From positions 1 through 64,000 of the forward strand of contig JAGVMP010000011.1 of the NCBI GenBank assembly GCA_020053735.1: a stretch of DNA of 64,000 bases, read 5' to 3'. Made by a program: the position numbers and the translations under genes. Under the pieces are notes generated by a model that saw nothing but the letters and a program-made list of their open reading frames with translations, made no database searches and was not told where the DNA came from. This document shows, in pieces, positions 54,161 through 63,997 of the stretch (its first letter is position 1; each line of letters opens with the position of its first letter). The stretch is from Pseudomonadota bacterium. Lineage in GTDB: Bacteria; Pseudomonadota; Gammaproteobacteria; Burkholderiales; Methylophilaceae.

Positions 54161-55479
54161 AAATATATTTTAAATTATTAATGTTATTAAGTTTTTCAGT
54201 ATCGTTATTGGCCAATGCTGGTGGGTCTGGTGCAGAAAGAAAATCCAATGAAATTGTTAAGATGGATCGTATTATTGCCGTCGTTGACCAAGCTGTCATT
54301 ACCGAGCAAGAACTATTAGACCGTATCCGCACGGTAAAAGCGCAGTTAGAAAAGCAAGGTACAGAACTGCCGCCTGATAATGTTTTAGAAAGACAGGTGT
54401 TGGAACGCTTGATTGCAGATAGTCTACAACTGCAAATGGCTGCGCAAACAGGAGTTAAAATTGACGACACGCAGCTCGATAAAACGATTGAGCGTATTGC
54501 CGCGCAAAACAAAATGAGCGTTGATGAATTTAAAGACGTGCTAGAAAAAGACGGTATGCCATTAAGTAAATTTCGCGAAGATATTCGTAGCGAAATCACC
54601 ATCGCTAGAATCCGTGAGCGCGAAGTGGATAATAAGCTGAACATTTCTGAAGGTGAAATTGACAACTATTTAACCACACAAGCCAACCGTGGCGAGGAGC
54701 AGGATGAATTTGAAATTTCGCACATTTTAATTCGCACGCCCGAGGATGCTAGCCCAGAAGACCTGGAAAAAGCTAAAACCAAAACCCAAGAAGCCTTGAA
54801 GCAGTTGGCTGATGGCATAAGCTTTTCACAAGTTTCTGCAAGCCTATCGGACGCGCCAAATGCATTAGAAGGTGGTGACATGGGTTGGCGAAGTGGCGCA
54901 CAGTTACCCGCCGTGTTTTTAGAGGTGCTTAAACCCATGCAAAAAGGCGAGGTCTCAAAGTCGATTCGCAGCCCCAACGGTTTTCATATTTTAAAGGTCA
55001 CAGACCGTCGTGGTGGGACGTCTTCACTCGTAATTGGTCAAACTCATGCGCGGCATATTCTTATTAAGTTAACCGAAGTGGTTTCAGAAAAGGAAGCCAA
55101 ACGTAAGATAGACAGTATTAAAGAACGCTTAGATAACGGTGTAAAATTTGAAGAGTTAGCGCGCCAATACTCAGAAGACGGCAGCGCAAATAATGGAGGC
55201 GATTTGGGCTGGGTCAATCCTGGCGATACCGTGCCTCCATTCGAAAAGGCCATGAATGAACTAGGCTTGGGCGAAATAAGCGATCCCGTACTCTCACCAT
55301 TTGGTTGGCATGTCATTCAGGTAACTGAGCGTAGACAGCAAGACATGACAAAAGAAGCATCGCGCTTAAAAGCACGTCAAGAAATTCGCACTCGCAAATC
55401 TGAAGAAGCTTACCAAGATTGGATACGCGAAATGCGTGACCGTGCGTTTGTTGAACTCCGTTTAGAAGATAAATTTTAA
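54157..55479 (+). CDS. surA: Periplasmic chaperone/peptidyl-prolyl isomerase SurA
   Basis: Chaperone for outer-membrane proteins including LptD. The 440-residue protein has a signal peptide ([15 protein letters not shown]), the SurA N-domain ([22 protein letters not shown]), two parvulin domains ([17 protein letters not shown]...[13 protein letters not shown] and [17 protein letters not shown]...[19 protein letters not shown]) and the C-terminal helix. It overlaps lptD by 4 bp (ATGA), so the chaperone and its client are coupled. Confidence 0.97.
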   Translation: MKIYFKLLMLLSFSVSLLANAGGSGAERKSNEIVKMDRIIAVVDQAVITEQELLDRIRTVKAQLEKQGTELPPDNVLERQVLERLIADSLQLQMAAQTGVKIDDTQLDKTIERIAAQNKMSVDEFKDVLEKDGMPLSKFREDIRSEITIARIREREVDNKLNISEGEIDNYLTTQANRGEEQDEFEISHILIRTPEDASPEDLEKAKTKTQEALKQLADGISFSQVSASLSDAPNALEGGDMGWRSGAQLPAVFLEVLKPMQKGEVSKSIRSPNGFHILKVTDRRGGTSSLVIGQTHARHILIKLTEVVSEKEAKRKIDSIKERLDNGVKFEELARQYSEDGSANNGGDLGWVNPGDTVPPFEKAMNELGLGEISDPVLSPFGWHVIQVTERRQQDMTKEASRLKARQEIRTRKSEEAYQDWIREMRDRAFVELRLEDKF

Positions 55480-55514
55480 TTTAAAATCTTCTTTAGTTTA
55501 ATTTTTTCTGGGCT

Positions 55515-56552
55515 TTGATTCTGTCTATACCACGCATAGCAATCACCTCGGGCGAGCCTGCTGGTATTGGCCCAGACATCTGTGTGCTATTAGCACAACA
55601 TGATATTGCAGCAGACATTGCCGTAATTGGTGATGCAAATATGTTGTTGCAACGTGCGCAACAACTCAATATTGATGTCAATATCCACGCTTACGAAGCG
55701 ATACAAACCCCTCAAAAACACCATAAAAACAGTTTAAAAGTACTACATATCCCCACTGCCGCAGCTGTGTATGCCGGCAGCTTAAACCCTGCAAACAGCC
55801 CCTATGTGTTGAATACGCTGACTTGTGCGATTGATGGCTGTACTAGTAACGGCCGTACTGGCGGCGCTTTCGATGCAGGCTTTGATGCAATAGTTACCGC
55901 ACCAGTGCACAAGGGTGTCATTAACGATGCAGGCATTGCGTTTACTGGCCACACTGAGTTTTTGGCAGAACATACTCAAACAAATAATGTAGTCATGATG
56001 CTGGTTGGTGCTGGCATGAGGGTTGCACTGGCAACCATTCATTTGGCGCTTAAAGATGTACCTAGCGCCATTACCAAAGAAAGTTTAGAAACGACTATTC
56101 GTATTTTACACGCAGATTTAATACAAAAATTTGGCCTTGCAAACCCACGCATTTTGGTGGCTGGACTTAACCCACATGCGGGTGAGGATGGCTATTTAGG
56201 CCGAGAAGAAATTGAAACGATTAACCCTGTATTAAATAAACTACGTGAGCAAGGAATGCAGCTTATAGGGGCACTCCCTGCCGACACCTTATTCACACCA
56301 AAATACTTAAATAATGCCGATTGTGTACTTGCCATGTACCACGACCAAGGTTTGCCCGTGTTAAAACATAATAGCTTTGGCAGTGGCGTCAATGTGACGC
56401 TTGGTTTGCCTATCATTCGCACCTCAGTTGACCATGGCACTGCATTGGACTTGGCTGGCACAGGCAATATCGAGATTGGAAGCATGCAAGCTGCGCTTAA
56501 TTTAGCGATTGATTTAGTGCATAAATCTCAAACAAAAAAAGCAAAAAGCTAA
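55515..56552 (+). CDS. pdxA: 4-hydroxythreonine-4-phosphate dehydrogenase
   Basis: Oxidises 4-phosphohydroxythreonine in DXP-dependent pyridoxal phosphate synthesis; dxs, which makes the DXP co-substrate, is also in this window. The 345-residue protein shows PRIAITSGEPAGIGPDIC, FTGHTEFLAEHT with a zinc-ligand His, and LAMYHDQGLPVLKHNSFGSGVNVTLGLPIIRTSVDHGTALD. The start is TTG at 55515. It follows surA by 35 bp and precedes ksgA by 1 bp, the classical order. Confidence 0.96.
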   Translation: MILSIPRIAITSGEPAGIGPDICVLLAQHDIAADIAVIGDANMLLQRAQQLNIDVNIHAYEAIQTPQKHHKNSLKVLHIPTAAAVYAGSLNPANSPYVLNTLTCAIDGCTSNGRTGGAFDAGFDAIVTAPVHKGVINDAGIAFTGHTEFLAEHTQTNNVVMMLVGAGMRVALATIHLALKDVPSAITKESLETTIRILHADLIQKFGLANPRILVAGLNPHAGEDGYLGREEIETINPVLNKLREQGMQLIGALPADTLFTPKYLNNADCVLAMYHDQGLPVLKHNSFGSGVNVTLGLPIIRTSVDHGTALDLAGTGNIEIGSMQAALNLAIDLVHKSQTKKAKS

Positions 56553-56553
56553 C

Positions 56554-57339
56554 ATGAAGCATGTTGCAAAAAAAAGGTTTGGTCAAAACTTTTTAACCGA
56601 TCAAACCATCATCGCTAGCCTGATTAATGCCATAAACCCACAAAAAAACCAAACCCTTGTTGAAATTGGCCCTGGATTAGGTGCGCTCACCAAGCCGCTA
56701 CTTAAAAAAATCGACCATCTGCATGTGGTTGAAATCGACCGTGACATTGTCAGCTGGATGCAAACTGAGTACGCCAAGCCAAGTTATGCTAGCAATCAAA
56801 TCACCATTCACAATATAGATGCTTTGAAGTTTGATTTTAGCAAATTGGGAAATCAGTTACGTGTCACTGGCAATTTGCCGTACAACATCTCCACCCCCAT
56901 TTTATTTCACTTGTTAGATAATCTTGCACACATAGCTGATATGCACTTTATGCTGCAAAAAGAAGTGGTAGAGCGCATGGTGGCTCAGCCATCAACCCCC
57001 GCATATGGGCGGCTTTCAGTCATGTTGCAATATCATTTGAGTATGGAATATTTAATCACTGTGCCCCCAGAAGCATTTGAACCTGCCCCTAAAGTCGAAT
57101 CTGCTTTTGTACGCTGCGTGCCGCATACCAGCTTGCCTTTTGTTGCAAAAGACACTGCATTATTCGCCAAAATAGTGATGGCGGCTTTTGGGCAGCGCCG
57201 TAAAACCATACGCAATACCCTTAAAGAATATATGCAAGATGAGGATTTTGTGCATCTAAGTTTAAATCCACAGCTTCGTGCAGAAAACTTATCTGTCAAA
57301 AGTTTTGTAGATATTAGTAATTTTTGCAGCAATAAATAA
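56554..57339 (+). CDS. rsmA: 16S rRNA dimethyladenosine transferase (KsgA/RsmA)
   Basis: Dimethylates A1518 and A1519 of 16S rRNA and checks 30S maturation. The 261-residue protein begins KKRFGQNFLTDQTII; SAM motif I is VEIGPGLGALTKPLL, and the catalytic motif IV is NLPYNIS. The C-terminal helical domain contains AFGQRRKTIRNTLK. It is one base after pdxA. Lack of the ksgA product gives kasugamycin resistance in model species. Confidence 0.97.
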   Translation: MKHVAKKRFGQNFLTDQTIIASLINAINPQKNQTLVEIGPGLGALTKPLLKKIDHLHVVEIDRDIVSWMQTEYAKPSYASNQITIHNIDALKFDFSKLGNQLRVTGNLPYNISTPILFHLLDNLAHIADMHFMLQKEVVERMVAQPSTPAYGRLSVMLQYHLSMEYLITVPPEAFEPAPKVESAFVRCVPHTSLPFVAKDTALFAKIVMAAFGQRRKTIRNTLKEYMQDEDFVHLSLNPQLRAENLSVKSFVDISNFCSNK

Positions 57340-57436
57340 CGATAAACAATAGACCTACAAAGTTTTCAGGTTTGCAGAGGTAAGAGTTTTGCAAGAGTAT
57401 CGCCTCTTAACCTGCTATCGCATACGTCATTTTTGT

Positions 57437-58240
57437 TTACGAATATGCCATTAACCTTTTTTGTTCATTTTTTACGATTGAATAACACTCGCAACAGCGT
57501 TGTTCTAATAACCTGCGGTTAAGTACGTTAATGTGTCCTCTCGAATAACTAATCACGCCAGCCTCTTGCAGTTTAAGTGCTGCCACAGTCACACTTTCGC
57601 GACGCACACCCAATAAGCTTGCTAACAATTCTTGCGTCATGATTAAATCGTTGTGTTGTAATAAATCTAGACCGGTTAATAAACGACGACACAGTTGCTG
57701 GTCAATCGAGTGATGACGATTGCACACTGCAGTTTGAGCAATTTGTGTAATCATCAACTGGGTATAACTCAGTAGCATATGCAATAGAGGTCCATTTTTG
57801 TTACCTATATTTTTAGCCATTTTGGTGCTTAAACGATACGCCTGACCTGCGCTTTGTACCATGGCTTGATTTGGCGTTTGATTGCCACCCATAAAGACTG
57901 ATATGCCGACTACCCCATCTTTTCCAACCATCGAAACTTCAGACGAAGTGCCTTCTTGCGTGGTATAAAGCAACGATATAATAGCGGTAGTAGGGAAAAT
58001 CACATGCGTATGATTTATGCCTGGCTCACACAAGACTTGGCCTAGCTTTAAGTCAACCAATTCTAATTCGTGCTCCCACAGACTTAATTCAGAATATGGT
58101 AGCGAAGCTAATAATAAATTTTGCTTGGGCCCAATTAAATGCTTGTCTCCAATTGAATCAGCAGAAAATGATTCTGGATTTAAATTGATTGGCAGGCCAG
58201 ATACAGGCAAGCTAGACGTTGCTTTTATTAATGTATTCAT
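57437..58240 (-). CDS. Crp/Fnr-family transcriptional regulator
   Basis: A 267-residue protein with an N-terminal cNMP-binding-like domain (about 60-170; VLCEPGINHTHVIFPTTAIISLLYTT) and a C-terminal Crp-type winged helix (LIMTQELLASLLGVRRESVTVAALKLQEAGVISYSRGHINVLN). There is no N-terminal cysteine cluster for an FNR iron-sulfur centre and the nucleotide cassette is not canonical, so the signal is unknown. It is divergent from the EEP-clsB genes across 159 bp and may control them. Confidence 0.88.
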   Translation of the reverse strand: MNTLIKATSSLPVSGLPINLNPESFSADSIGDKHLIGPKQNLLLASLPYSELSLWEHELELVDLKLGQVLCEPGINHTHVIFPTTAIISLLYTTQEGTSSEVSMVGKDGVVGISVFMGGNQTPNQAMVQSAGQAYRLSTKMAKNIGNKNGPLLHMLLSYTQLMITQIAQTAVCNRHHSIDQQLCRRLLTGLDLLQHNDLIMTQELLASLLGVRRESVTVAALKLQEAGVISYSRGHINVLNRRLLEQRCCECYSIVKNEQKRLMAYS

Positions 58241-58399
58241 TGTGCTCTTCTTGATTGCTATTTTTAGGAGCTTCTATCATGAGCAAATACTGATTTTTGA
58301 AACATAGGACAACGCTGTTTTTATTGTCAGCACCCTCCTACTTCAATTTTGTGTTTGTTATGGTATCTTAAACATCAGGTTTCCATTTATTAGGCGCAC

Positions 58400-59152
58400 A
58401 TGCAGCGAGATTTCCGTATTGCCACATTCAACATCCATAAAGGCTCAACTCATTTTGATGCCAGTTTTGCCCTGCATCATCAACGTGCATTGTTGCAGCA
58501 ACTGCACGTTGATGTGGTGTTTTTGCAAGAAGTACAAGATGTGCATTTGCTTAAAAGCAAACGCTTTTCGACATGGCCTGCAGCGGGACAAGCCGAATTT
58601 TTAGCCGATTCGGTGTGGCCAGATTACGCTTACGGCAAAAATTCAGTGTATCCAGCCGGTCATCATGGCAACGCGTTACTTTCAAAATTTCCCATTATTA
58701 ACACGCATAATCAAGATATTTCTGCGCACACTTCAGAGCAACGCGGTATGTTACATTGTGAAATTAATGTCCCGCATTGGGATACCCCTTTACATGCTAT
58801 TTGCCTGCATTTAGGCTTATTTGCATGGTGGCGACAACAACAATTATTGACAGTGGCGCAATATATTGACACGCATGTGCCAGCAGATGCAGCATTAATT
58901 ATTGCAGGGGATTTTAATGATTGGAGCACGCTTGCAGGCAAGAAATTTGCTAAACGTTTACATTTGCATGAGGTGTTTGAGCACCACACAGGCAAACATG
59001 CGCGTAGCTTTCCATCATGGATGCCTATGTTAAGGTTAGATCGTATTTATGTGCGTGGTTTTCAAATTAAACATGTAGAAGTGCATTCTGGCCCAAAATT
59101 TATTAAGCTATCGGATCATGCTGTTTTAACCGCAACGCTAACTAAGAAATAA
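58400..59152 (+). CDS. Endonuclease/exonuclease/phosphatase-family protein (YbhP-like)
   Basis: A 250-residue cytoplasmic EEP-fold protein: FRIATFNIHKGSTHFD, the metal-binding Glu in VVFLQEVQD, HGNALLSKFPI, IIAGDFNDWST and the final KLSDHAVLTATL carry the family's catalytic Glu, Asp, Asn and His. In E. coli ybhP is directly upstream of clsB, exactly as here (9 bp gap), so a role in phospholipid metabolism is likely, though the reaction is unknown. Confidence 0.9.
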   Translation: MQRDFRIATFNIHKGSTHFDASFALHHQRALLQQLHVDVVFLQEVQDVHLLKSKRFSTWPAAGQAEFLADSVWPDYAYGKNSVYPAGHHGNALLSKFPIINTHNQDISAHTSEQRGMLHCEINVPHWDTPLHAICLHLGLFAWWRQQQLLTVAQYIDTHVPADAALIIAGDFNDWSTLAGKKFAKRLHLHEVFEHHTGKHARSFPSWMPMLRLDRIYVRGFQIKHVEVHSGPKFIKLSDHAVLTATLTKK

Positions 59153-59161
59153 GCAAAAAAC

Positions 59162-60364
59162 ATGAGTATATTTATTGGTGGCAATCAAATACAGTTACTG
59201 CGCAATGGCGCTGAATATTTTCCTGCACTTGAAGCAGCGATTGAAAATGCCACGCATGAGATTTACCTGCAAACTTATATTTATGAACCAGACAAAATAG
59301 GCGTGCGCATAGGAAATGCACTTAAACGTGCAGCGCAACGCAGCGTGACAATCAACATATTACTGGATGGCTTTGGCTGCAAAGATTTACCAGCTGATTT
59401 TGTAAAAGATTTAGAAATAACAGGCGTAAACGTGATGTTTTACAGGCCAAAAATATCGCCTTGGACGTTCAAAAAAAGTCGATTACGGCGCATGCATCGC
59501 AAAGTGGCAGTGATTGATGGCAAAATTGGCTTTGTTGGCGGCATTAATATTATTGATGACCATAACGTACCAGACAACATGCCACCACGCATTGATTATG
59601 CGGTGCGTATAGAAGGCAAATTGCTGCCCGCGATTTTAAGTAGTGCGAGTAAACTGTGGCGCCGCATCTCTTGGGTGCATTTACACCCTAAAAATTTGGA
59701 AGCTACTCAGCTTAGAGCACCTGCTTCGAAGCCTTTAACGTTCGATATATCGCCAGAAATAACATTGCAGCAAGAGAAAAAGCGCAGCGTTATTGCTGCG
59801 TTTATCTTGCGTGACAACGTAATACACAGACGTAATATCGAAAGCGCCTATTTAAAAGCAATTGCACAGGCACGCACGGAAATTATTATCGCCAATGCCT
59901 ATTTTGTTCCTGGAAGACGCTTTCGTAAGGCGCTGTTGGCCGCAGCAGAACGCGGCGTGAACGTAAAGTTATTATTGCAAGGCCGCATGGAGTATTTTTT
60001 AATGTTTGCCACGCATGCATTTTATGCAGCATTTTTAAAAAGTGGTATTGAAATCTACGAATATCGTAAAGGGTTTATGCACAGCAAAGTGGCAGTGATT
60101 GACAATGAATGGGCTACTGTAGGTTCTTCAAACATTGACCCATTTAGCTTATTGCTTGCGCGCGAGGCCAATATCATCGTCAAAGACAAGCATTTCGCTA
60201 TGGAATTACGCACCGATATTATGCATTCAGTCCAAGGCGGCGCTTACCACGTGTTGGCAGAAGAATGGTCTAACCGCCATATCTTCAAGCGTTTTTTGTC
60301 ATGGCTGACCTACGGAATGGTGAGAGCATTTGTCGGTTTAATTGGTTACTCCAAACAACAATAA
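59162..60364 (+). CDS. clsB: Cardiolipin synthase B
   Basis: A 400-residue phospholipase D-superfamily enzyme that condenses phosphatidylglycerol to cardiolipin. Both HKD motifs are complete: MHRKVAVIDGKIGFVGGINI (about residue 110) and MHSKVAVIDNEWATVGSSNID (about 306). Unlike ClsA it has no N-terminal membrane helices, which fits ClsB, as does its EEP-family upstream partner. Whether it acts with phosphatidylethanolamine, like ClsC, is unknown. Confidence 0.93.
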   Translation: MSIFIGGNQIQLLRNGAEYFPALEAAIENATHEIYLQTYIYEPDKIGVRIGNALKRAAQRSVTINILLDGFGCKDLPADFVKDLEITGVNVMFYRPKISPWTFKKSRLRRMHRKVAVIDGKIGFVGGINIIDDHNVPDNMPPRIDYAVRIEGKLLPAILSSASKLWRRISWVHLHPKNLEATQLRAPASKPLTFDISPEITLQQEKKRSVIAAFILRDNVIHRRNIESAYLKAIAQARTEIIIANAYFVPGRRFRKALLAAAERGVNVKLLLQGRMEYFLMFATHAFYAAFLKSGIEIYEYRKGFMHSKVAVIDNEWATVGSSNIDPFSLLLAREANIIVKDKHFAMELRTDIMHSVQGGAYHVLAEEWSNRHIFKRFLSWLTYGMVRAFVGLIGYSKQQ

Positions 60365-60407
60365 TCAAAAGCACAATAACCAATTAAACCGCAAAACCTA
60401 GCCTTGT

Positions 60408-61826
60408 CTATCTACCTGCATCAGCAGTTACACGCCAAACCTTATTACCCACATCATCCGTGACCAATAGCGCACCCTGCTTATCAATCACAACGCCCAC
60501 TGGACGGCCATAAGCTTCACCTTCTGGACTTAAAAATCCAGTCAGCACGTCAGTTGGCATACCCGCAGGTTTACCATTAATGAATGGCACATAAATCACC
60601 TTGTAACCACTACGCGGCTTGCGATTCCAAGAGCCATGCTGGCCAATAAACATGCCATTGGCATAAGCTGCAGGCAATTTAGCATTGACAGACGAAACCA
60701 AGCCCAGTGATGCGGTATGAGCACCTAAAGCATATTCAGGAGAAACTGCCTTGGCTACCAACTCTGGCCTTGATGGTTGCACCCGCTCATCGACATTTTG
60801 GCCAAAATAACTGTACGGCCAGCCATAAAAAGCACCCTCTTGTACTGATGTTAAATAATCTGGCACCAAATCATCGCCTAGCTCGTCACGCTCATTCACC
60901 ACAGTCCAAAGCGCACCAGTTTCAGGCTCCCAAGCTAAACCATTTGGGTTTCGCAAGCCTTCTGCATATAGCCGATGCGCACTGGTTTTAATATCCACTT
61001 CCCAAATAGCGGCACGGCCTACCTCAATATCCATGCCATCTTCAGCCACATTACTATTAGAACCAACCGTCACATATAACTTTGTACCTTCATTATTGGC
61101 GATGATATTTTTAGTCCAATGATGGTTAATTGGGCCGCCAGGTAAATCCACCACCTTGGTTGCGGGTGCGTTGATTTTTAAATCTCCCGTTACATATGGG
61201 AATTTGACGACTGCATCCGCATTGGCGATATAAAGCTCATCACCCACCAGCGCCATGCCAAAAGGCGACATCAAACCCTCCAGCAATACAGAGTTCACAT
61301 CTGCCACACCATCGCTATCAGAGTCACGCAACAGAGTAACGCGATTTGCACTTGGTACACCCGCGCCTGCCCTTTTCATCACTTTGCCCATCACCCAGCC
61401 TCTAATCTTTTTGGTGATACTTTGGTCCGTTTTACCCTTGGGTGGTGCATTGGTTTCGGCTACCAACACATCCCCGTTAGGTAGAACATATAACCAACGT
61501 GGGTGATTTAACCCTTCAGCGAATGCCGCCACTGAAATGCCCGTCGCCGCAATTGGCTTTGCCTGATCTGGCCAACCGATTGCTGGTGCAATATTCACAG
61601 TAGGCATTAATTTTTTTTCTGGTGCGTTTAATGAAGGATTTGCTCCGAAACCCACACTGTTACCAGTATTAACATCCACGTTTACGCTTTCCCGATTGGC
61701 ACTTTCATTATTGGCAGTACAAGCCGACAAACCCAAAAGTGAACTGGCAACCAGCAAAGCGTAAAAATTTGGCTGAGTTCGTAATTTCACCTGAGCCAAT
61801 TGTTGAATGAAGAATTTGCTATGCAT
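60408..61826 (-). CDS. PQQ-dependent sugar dehydrogenase-like lipoprotein
   Basis: A 472-residue exported protein with a lipoprotein signal ([13 protein letters not shown], Cys about residue 36) and a six-bladed beta-propeller of the soluble glucose/sorbosone dehydrogenase family: [95 protein letters not shown] and [23 protein letters not shown]. Relatives bind PQQ and calcium, but many have no shown activity. BON lipoprotein follows upstream by 17 bp. It converges with clsB. Confidence 0.88.
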   Translation of the reverse strand: MHSKFFIQQLAQVKLRTQPNFYALLVASSLLGLSACTANNESANRESVNVDVNTGNSVGFGANPSLNAPEKKLMPTVNIAPAIGWPDQAKPIAATGISVAAFAEGLNHPRWLYVLPNGDVLVAETNAPPKGKTDQSITKKIRGWVMGKVMKRAGAGVPSANRVTLLRDSDSDGVADVNSVLLEGLMSPFGMALVGDELYIANADAVVKFPYVTGDLKINAPATKVVDLPGGPINHHWTKNIIANNEGTKLYVTVGSNSNVAEDGMDIEVGRAAIWEVDIKTSAHRLYAEGLRNPNGLAWEPETGALWTVVNERDELGDDLVPDYLTSVQEGAFYGWPYSYFGQNVDERVQPSRPELVAKAVSPEYALGAHTASLGLVSSVNAKLPAAYANGMFIGQHGSWNRKPRSGYKVIYVPFINGKPAGMPTDVLTGFLSPEGEAYGRPVGVVIDKQGALLVTDDVGNKVWRVTADAGR

Positions 61827-61843
61827 AGTTTAAAGTGTAGATA

Positions 61844-62161
61844 TTATTGTGCTTTTAAGCGCATGTCATTTTTTACAGATGCAACACCTTCTACACCACG
61901 CGCAACTTCGGCAGCTTTTGCGATATCTGCATTTGAGTTAACAAAACCACTTAATTGCACCACGCCTTTAAATGTTTCCACATTGATTTCTGCCGATTTT
62001 AAAGTAGGTTCATTTAAAACAGCTGTTTTAACTTTGGCAGTAATCAAACTGTCATCAATGTATTCACCAGTGCTCTCTTTTTTAGTGGTTGATGAACAAC
62101 CGATTAATGTTGCTAAAGCCGCAGCTGCTAAAAGACCAGAAATAGTTTTAAAATTTTTCAT
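61844..62161 (-). CDS. BON-domain lipoprotein
   Basis: A 105-residue protein with a lipoprotein signal (LLAAAALATLIGCSS, Cys22) and one BON domain (YIDDSLITAKVKTAVLNEPTLKSAEINVETFKGVVQLSGFVNSNADIAKAAEVARGVEGVASVKNDM). BON proteins such as OsmY and DolP bind phospholipids and are often stress-induced; anionic lipid binding would fit the cardiolipin genes on both sides. It probably shares a transcript with the dehydrogenase-like gene downstream. Confidence 0.92.
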   Translation of the reverse strand: MKNFKTISGLLAAAALATLIGCSSTTKKESTGEYIDDSLITAKVKTAVLNEPTLKSAEINVETFKGVVQLSGFVNSNADIAKAAEVARGVEGVASVKNDMRLKAQ

Positions 62162-62488
62162 ACGTTTACTCCTTAGTTAAGTTTCGTTATTTATGTCACT
62201 TGAATCTTTAATATTTGCTCAATCTTCTATCAATTAACTTATTAATCATTTATTAGTGAATTAATTATGCTAGATTCGCACACACACTCGATTTTCAGCA
62301 AAATGCTCTAACAAAGATGTCTTTCGACATTCAATTAAAGTAAATCGCGATAGACGAATCGTGTACTGGTTTTCCAAAAAGTTCTGTGCGATAGCGCACT
62401 TAAATATCTGCTCCTTTCTGATATGTTTGCGGTAATGGCAAATCATGTTTAAAACTCCATTGAATTAAGCTTAAGGCGGCTGAAGGTA
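62162..62488. other. Divergent region between the BON gene and clsC
   Basis: 327 bp, AT-rich, with no gene. It contains a small GTGCG-atag-CGCAC hairpin at 62388-62401, and a good Shine-Dalgarno for the BON gene (rev. comp. AAGGAG). I see no recognisable operator or sigma-54 site. Confidence 0.6.
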
Positions 62489-63997
62489 ATGCAAAAGACT
62501 AATCTAATAAAACTGGCAATAGCGCTTTGTACTACATTTATTGTAGGTTGTTCGTCTATTCCGCTCATGGTGCCAGATATGGCGCTGTCATCGAAAAAGG
62601 TAAAGCTTGAAGGTGCGAATGGCAGTTTGAGTCATGCTCAAAGCAAAGCCATATTAACCAAGCTTAAAAAAGATGGCGATGACACTAATATATTTGATCG
62701 CCATCTAGCACTTGAGTCAGAAATTGTTGGTAGCCCGTTGATAGTTGGCAACAAAGTGGATTTACTCATTGATGGTCCTTCCACTTATAGCGCGATGATA
62801 CAGGCGATTGAAGGTGCGAAAGATCATATCAATATGGAAACTTACATTATTGAAGATGATGAAATCGGTCAAAAATTCGCTGAGTTATTTATAAAAAAAC
62901 AACTAAACGGCGTGCAGGTGAATCTTATTTATGACAGTGTCGGCTGTAGTAGCACCCCTAAAGAGTTTTTCAAAAAACTGTCCGATGCCGGCATCAATGT
63001 GTTGGAATATAACCCCATCAACCCTTTAGATACTCGAAAAGGCTGGGACGTTAATCAACGCGATCATCGCAAATTATTAATTGTGGATGGTGAAATTGCG
63101 TTTGTTGGCGGTATCAATATTAGCAGCGTGTATTCCAGCGGCTCTTTCGGTGGTAGCGCTTCTGGCAAGAAAAACAGTAAACCTAAAAAAACAGAAGCAA
63201 ACATTGAAAGTACAAATACGCTCTATCCAAATATCGGCAATTCAAATTTGGGTCCTGTTCCATCGAACAACCCTGCGCAAGTACAAGCTGTATCAGAGCT
63301 AGAAGGTACGCCTTGGCGCGACACGCATATGCAAATGACTGGGCCAGTGGTGGCTGAGTTTCAAAAATTATTTTTTGAAACTTGGGCAGCACAAAAGGGG
63401 CAGGCATACGCACAAAAGAATTACTTCCCAGCATTAACCAACCAAGGCAATGAAATCGTGCGCGCCATTGGCAGCAGTCCAGATGAGCCTTACAGCCAAA
63501 TTTACTCCACACTAATCTCTGCGATTAATAGTGCAGAAACGCAGGTTTTTTTAACCAACGCATATTTTGTACCTGATCCACAATTACTGGCATCGCTAAA
63601 AGAAGCGGTTGCACGCGGCGCCGATGTGCGACTGTTGTTACCCGAAAAAACGGATTCCCTCTTGGTATTTTATGCATCTCGCTCTTTCTATGATGAGTTA
63701 CTGAGTTCGGGTGTAAAAATTTATGAAAGGCAAGGCGCTTTGCTGCATGCTAAAACGGCATTAATTGATGGCGTATGGTCAACCATAGGCTCTACCAATT
63801 TAGATTGGCGCAGCTTTGTAAACAATCAAGAAATTAATGCCGTCATGTTGGGTCAGGATTTTGGCGGGAAAATGCAGGCAATGTTTGAGAAAGATTTAGC
63901 ATCTTCCAAGCTAATAACACTGGAGGCTTGGCGAGCTCGTTCAGTTGCAGCGCGATTAAAAGAAAAGGCCGCACGAGTATGGGCAAGATTGCTCTAG
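62489..63997 (+). CDS. Phospholipase D-family lipoprotein, ClsC-like cardiolipin synthase
   Basis: A 502-residue protein with a lipoprotein-type signal (LAIALCTTFIVGCSS, Cys about 21) and two phospholipase D domains with complete HKD motifs: DHRKLLIVDGEIAFVGGINI (about 192) and LLHAKTALIDGVWSTIGSTN (about 419). The order SPLIVGNKVDLLIDGPSTYSAMI before domain 1 matches ClsC-type enzymes, which use phosphatidylethanolamine with phosphatidylglycerol. An insertion of about 55 low-complexity residues (Ser/Asn/Lys rich) follows the first HKD motif. The stop is 3 bp from the window end. Confidence 0.88.
   Translation: MQKTNLIKLAIALCTTFIVGCSSIPLMVPDMALSSKKVKLEGANGSLSHAQSKAILTKLKKDGDDTNIFDRHLALESEIVGSPLIVGNKVDLLIDGPSTYSAMIQAIEGAKDHINMETYIIEDDEIGQKFAELFIKKQLNGVQVNLIYDSVGCSSTPKEFFKKLSDAGINVLEYNPINPLDTRKGWDVNQRDHRKLLIVDGEIAFVGGINISSVYSSGSFGGSASGKKNSKPKKTEANIESTNTLYPNIGNSNLGPVPSNNPAQVQAVSELEGTPWRDTHMQMTGPVVAEFQKLFFETWAAQKGQAYAQKNYFPALTNQGNEIVRAIGSSPDEPYSQIYSTLISAINSAETQVFLTNAYFVPDPQLLASLKEAVARGADVRLLLPEKTDSLLVFYASRSFYDELLSSGVKIYERQGALLHAKTALIDGVWSTIGSTNLDWRSFVNNQEINAVMLGQDFGGKMQAMFEKDLASSKLITLEAWRARSVAARLKEKAARVWARLL

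Noticed and set aside
57340-57436. Terminator between rsmA and the Crp/Fnr gene
   Set aside because: AGGTAAGAG and CTCTTAACCT can pair imperfectly with a large loop, but there is no T-run in either direction; too weak to annotate.
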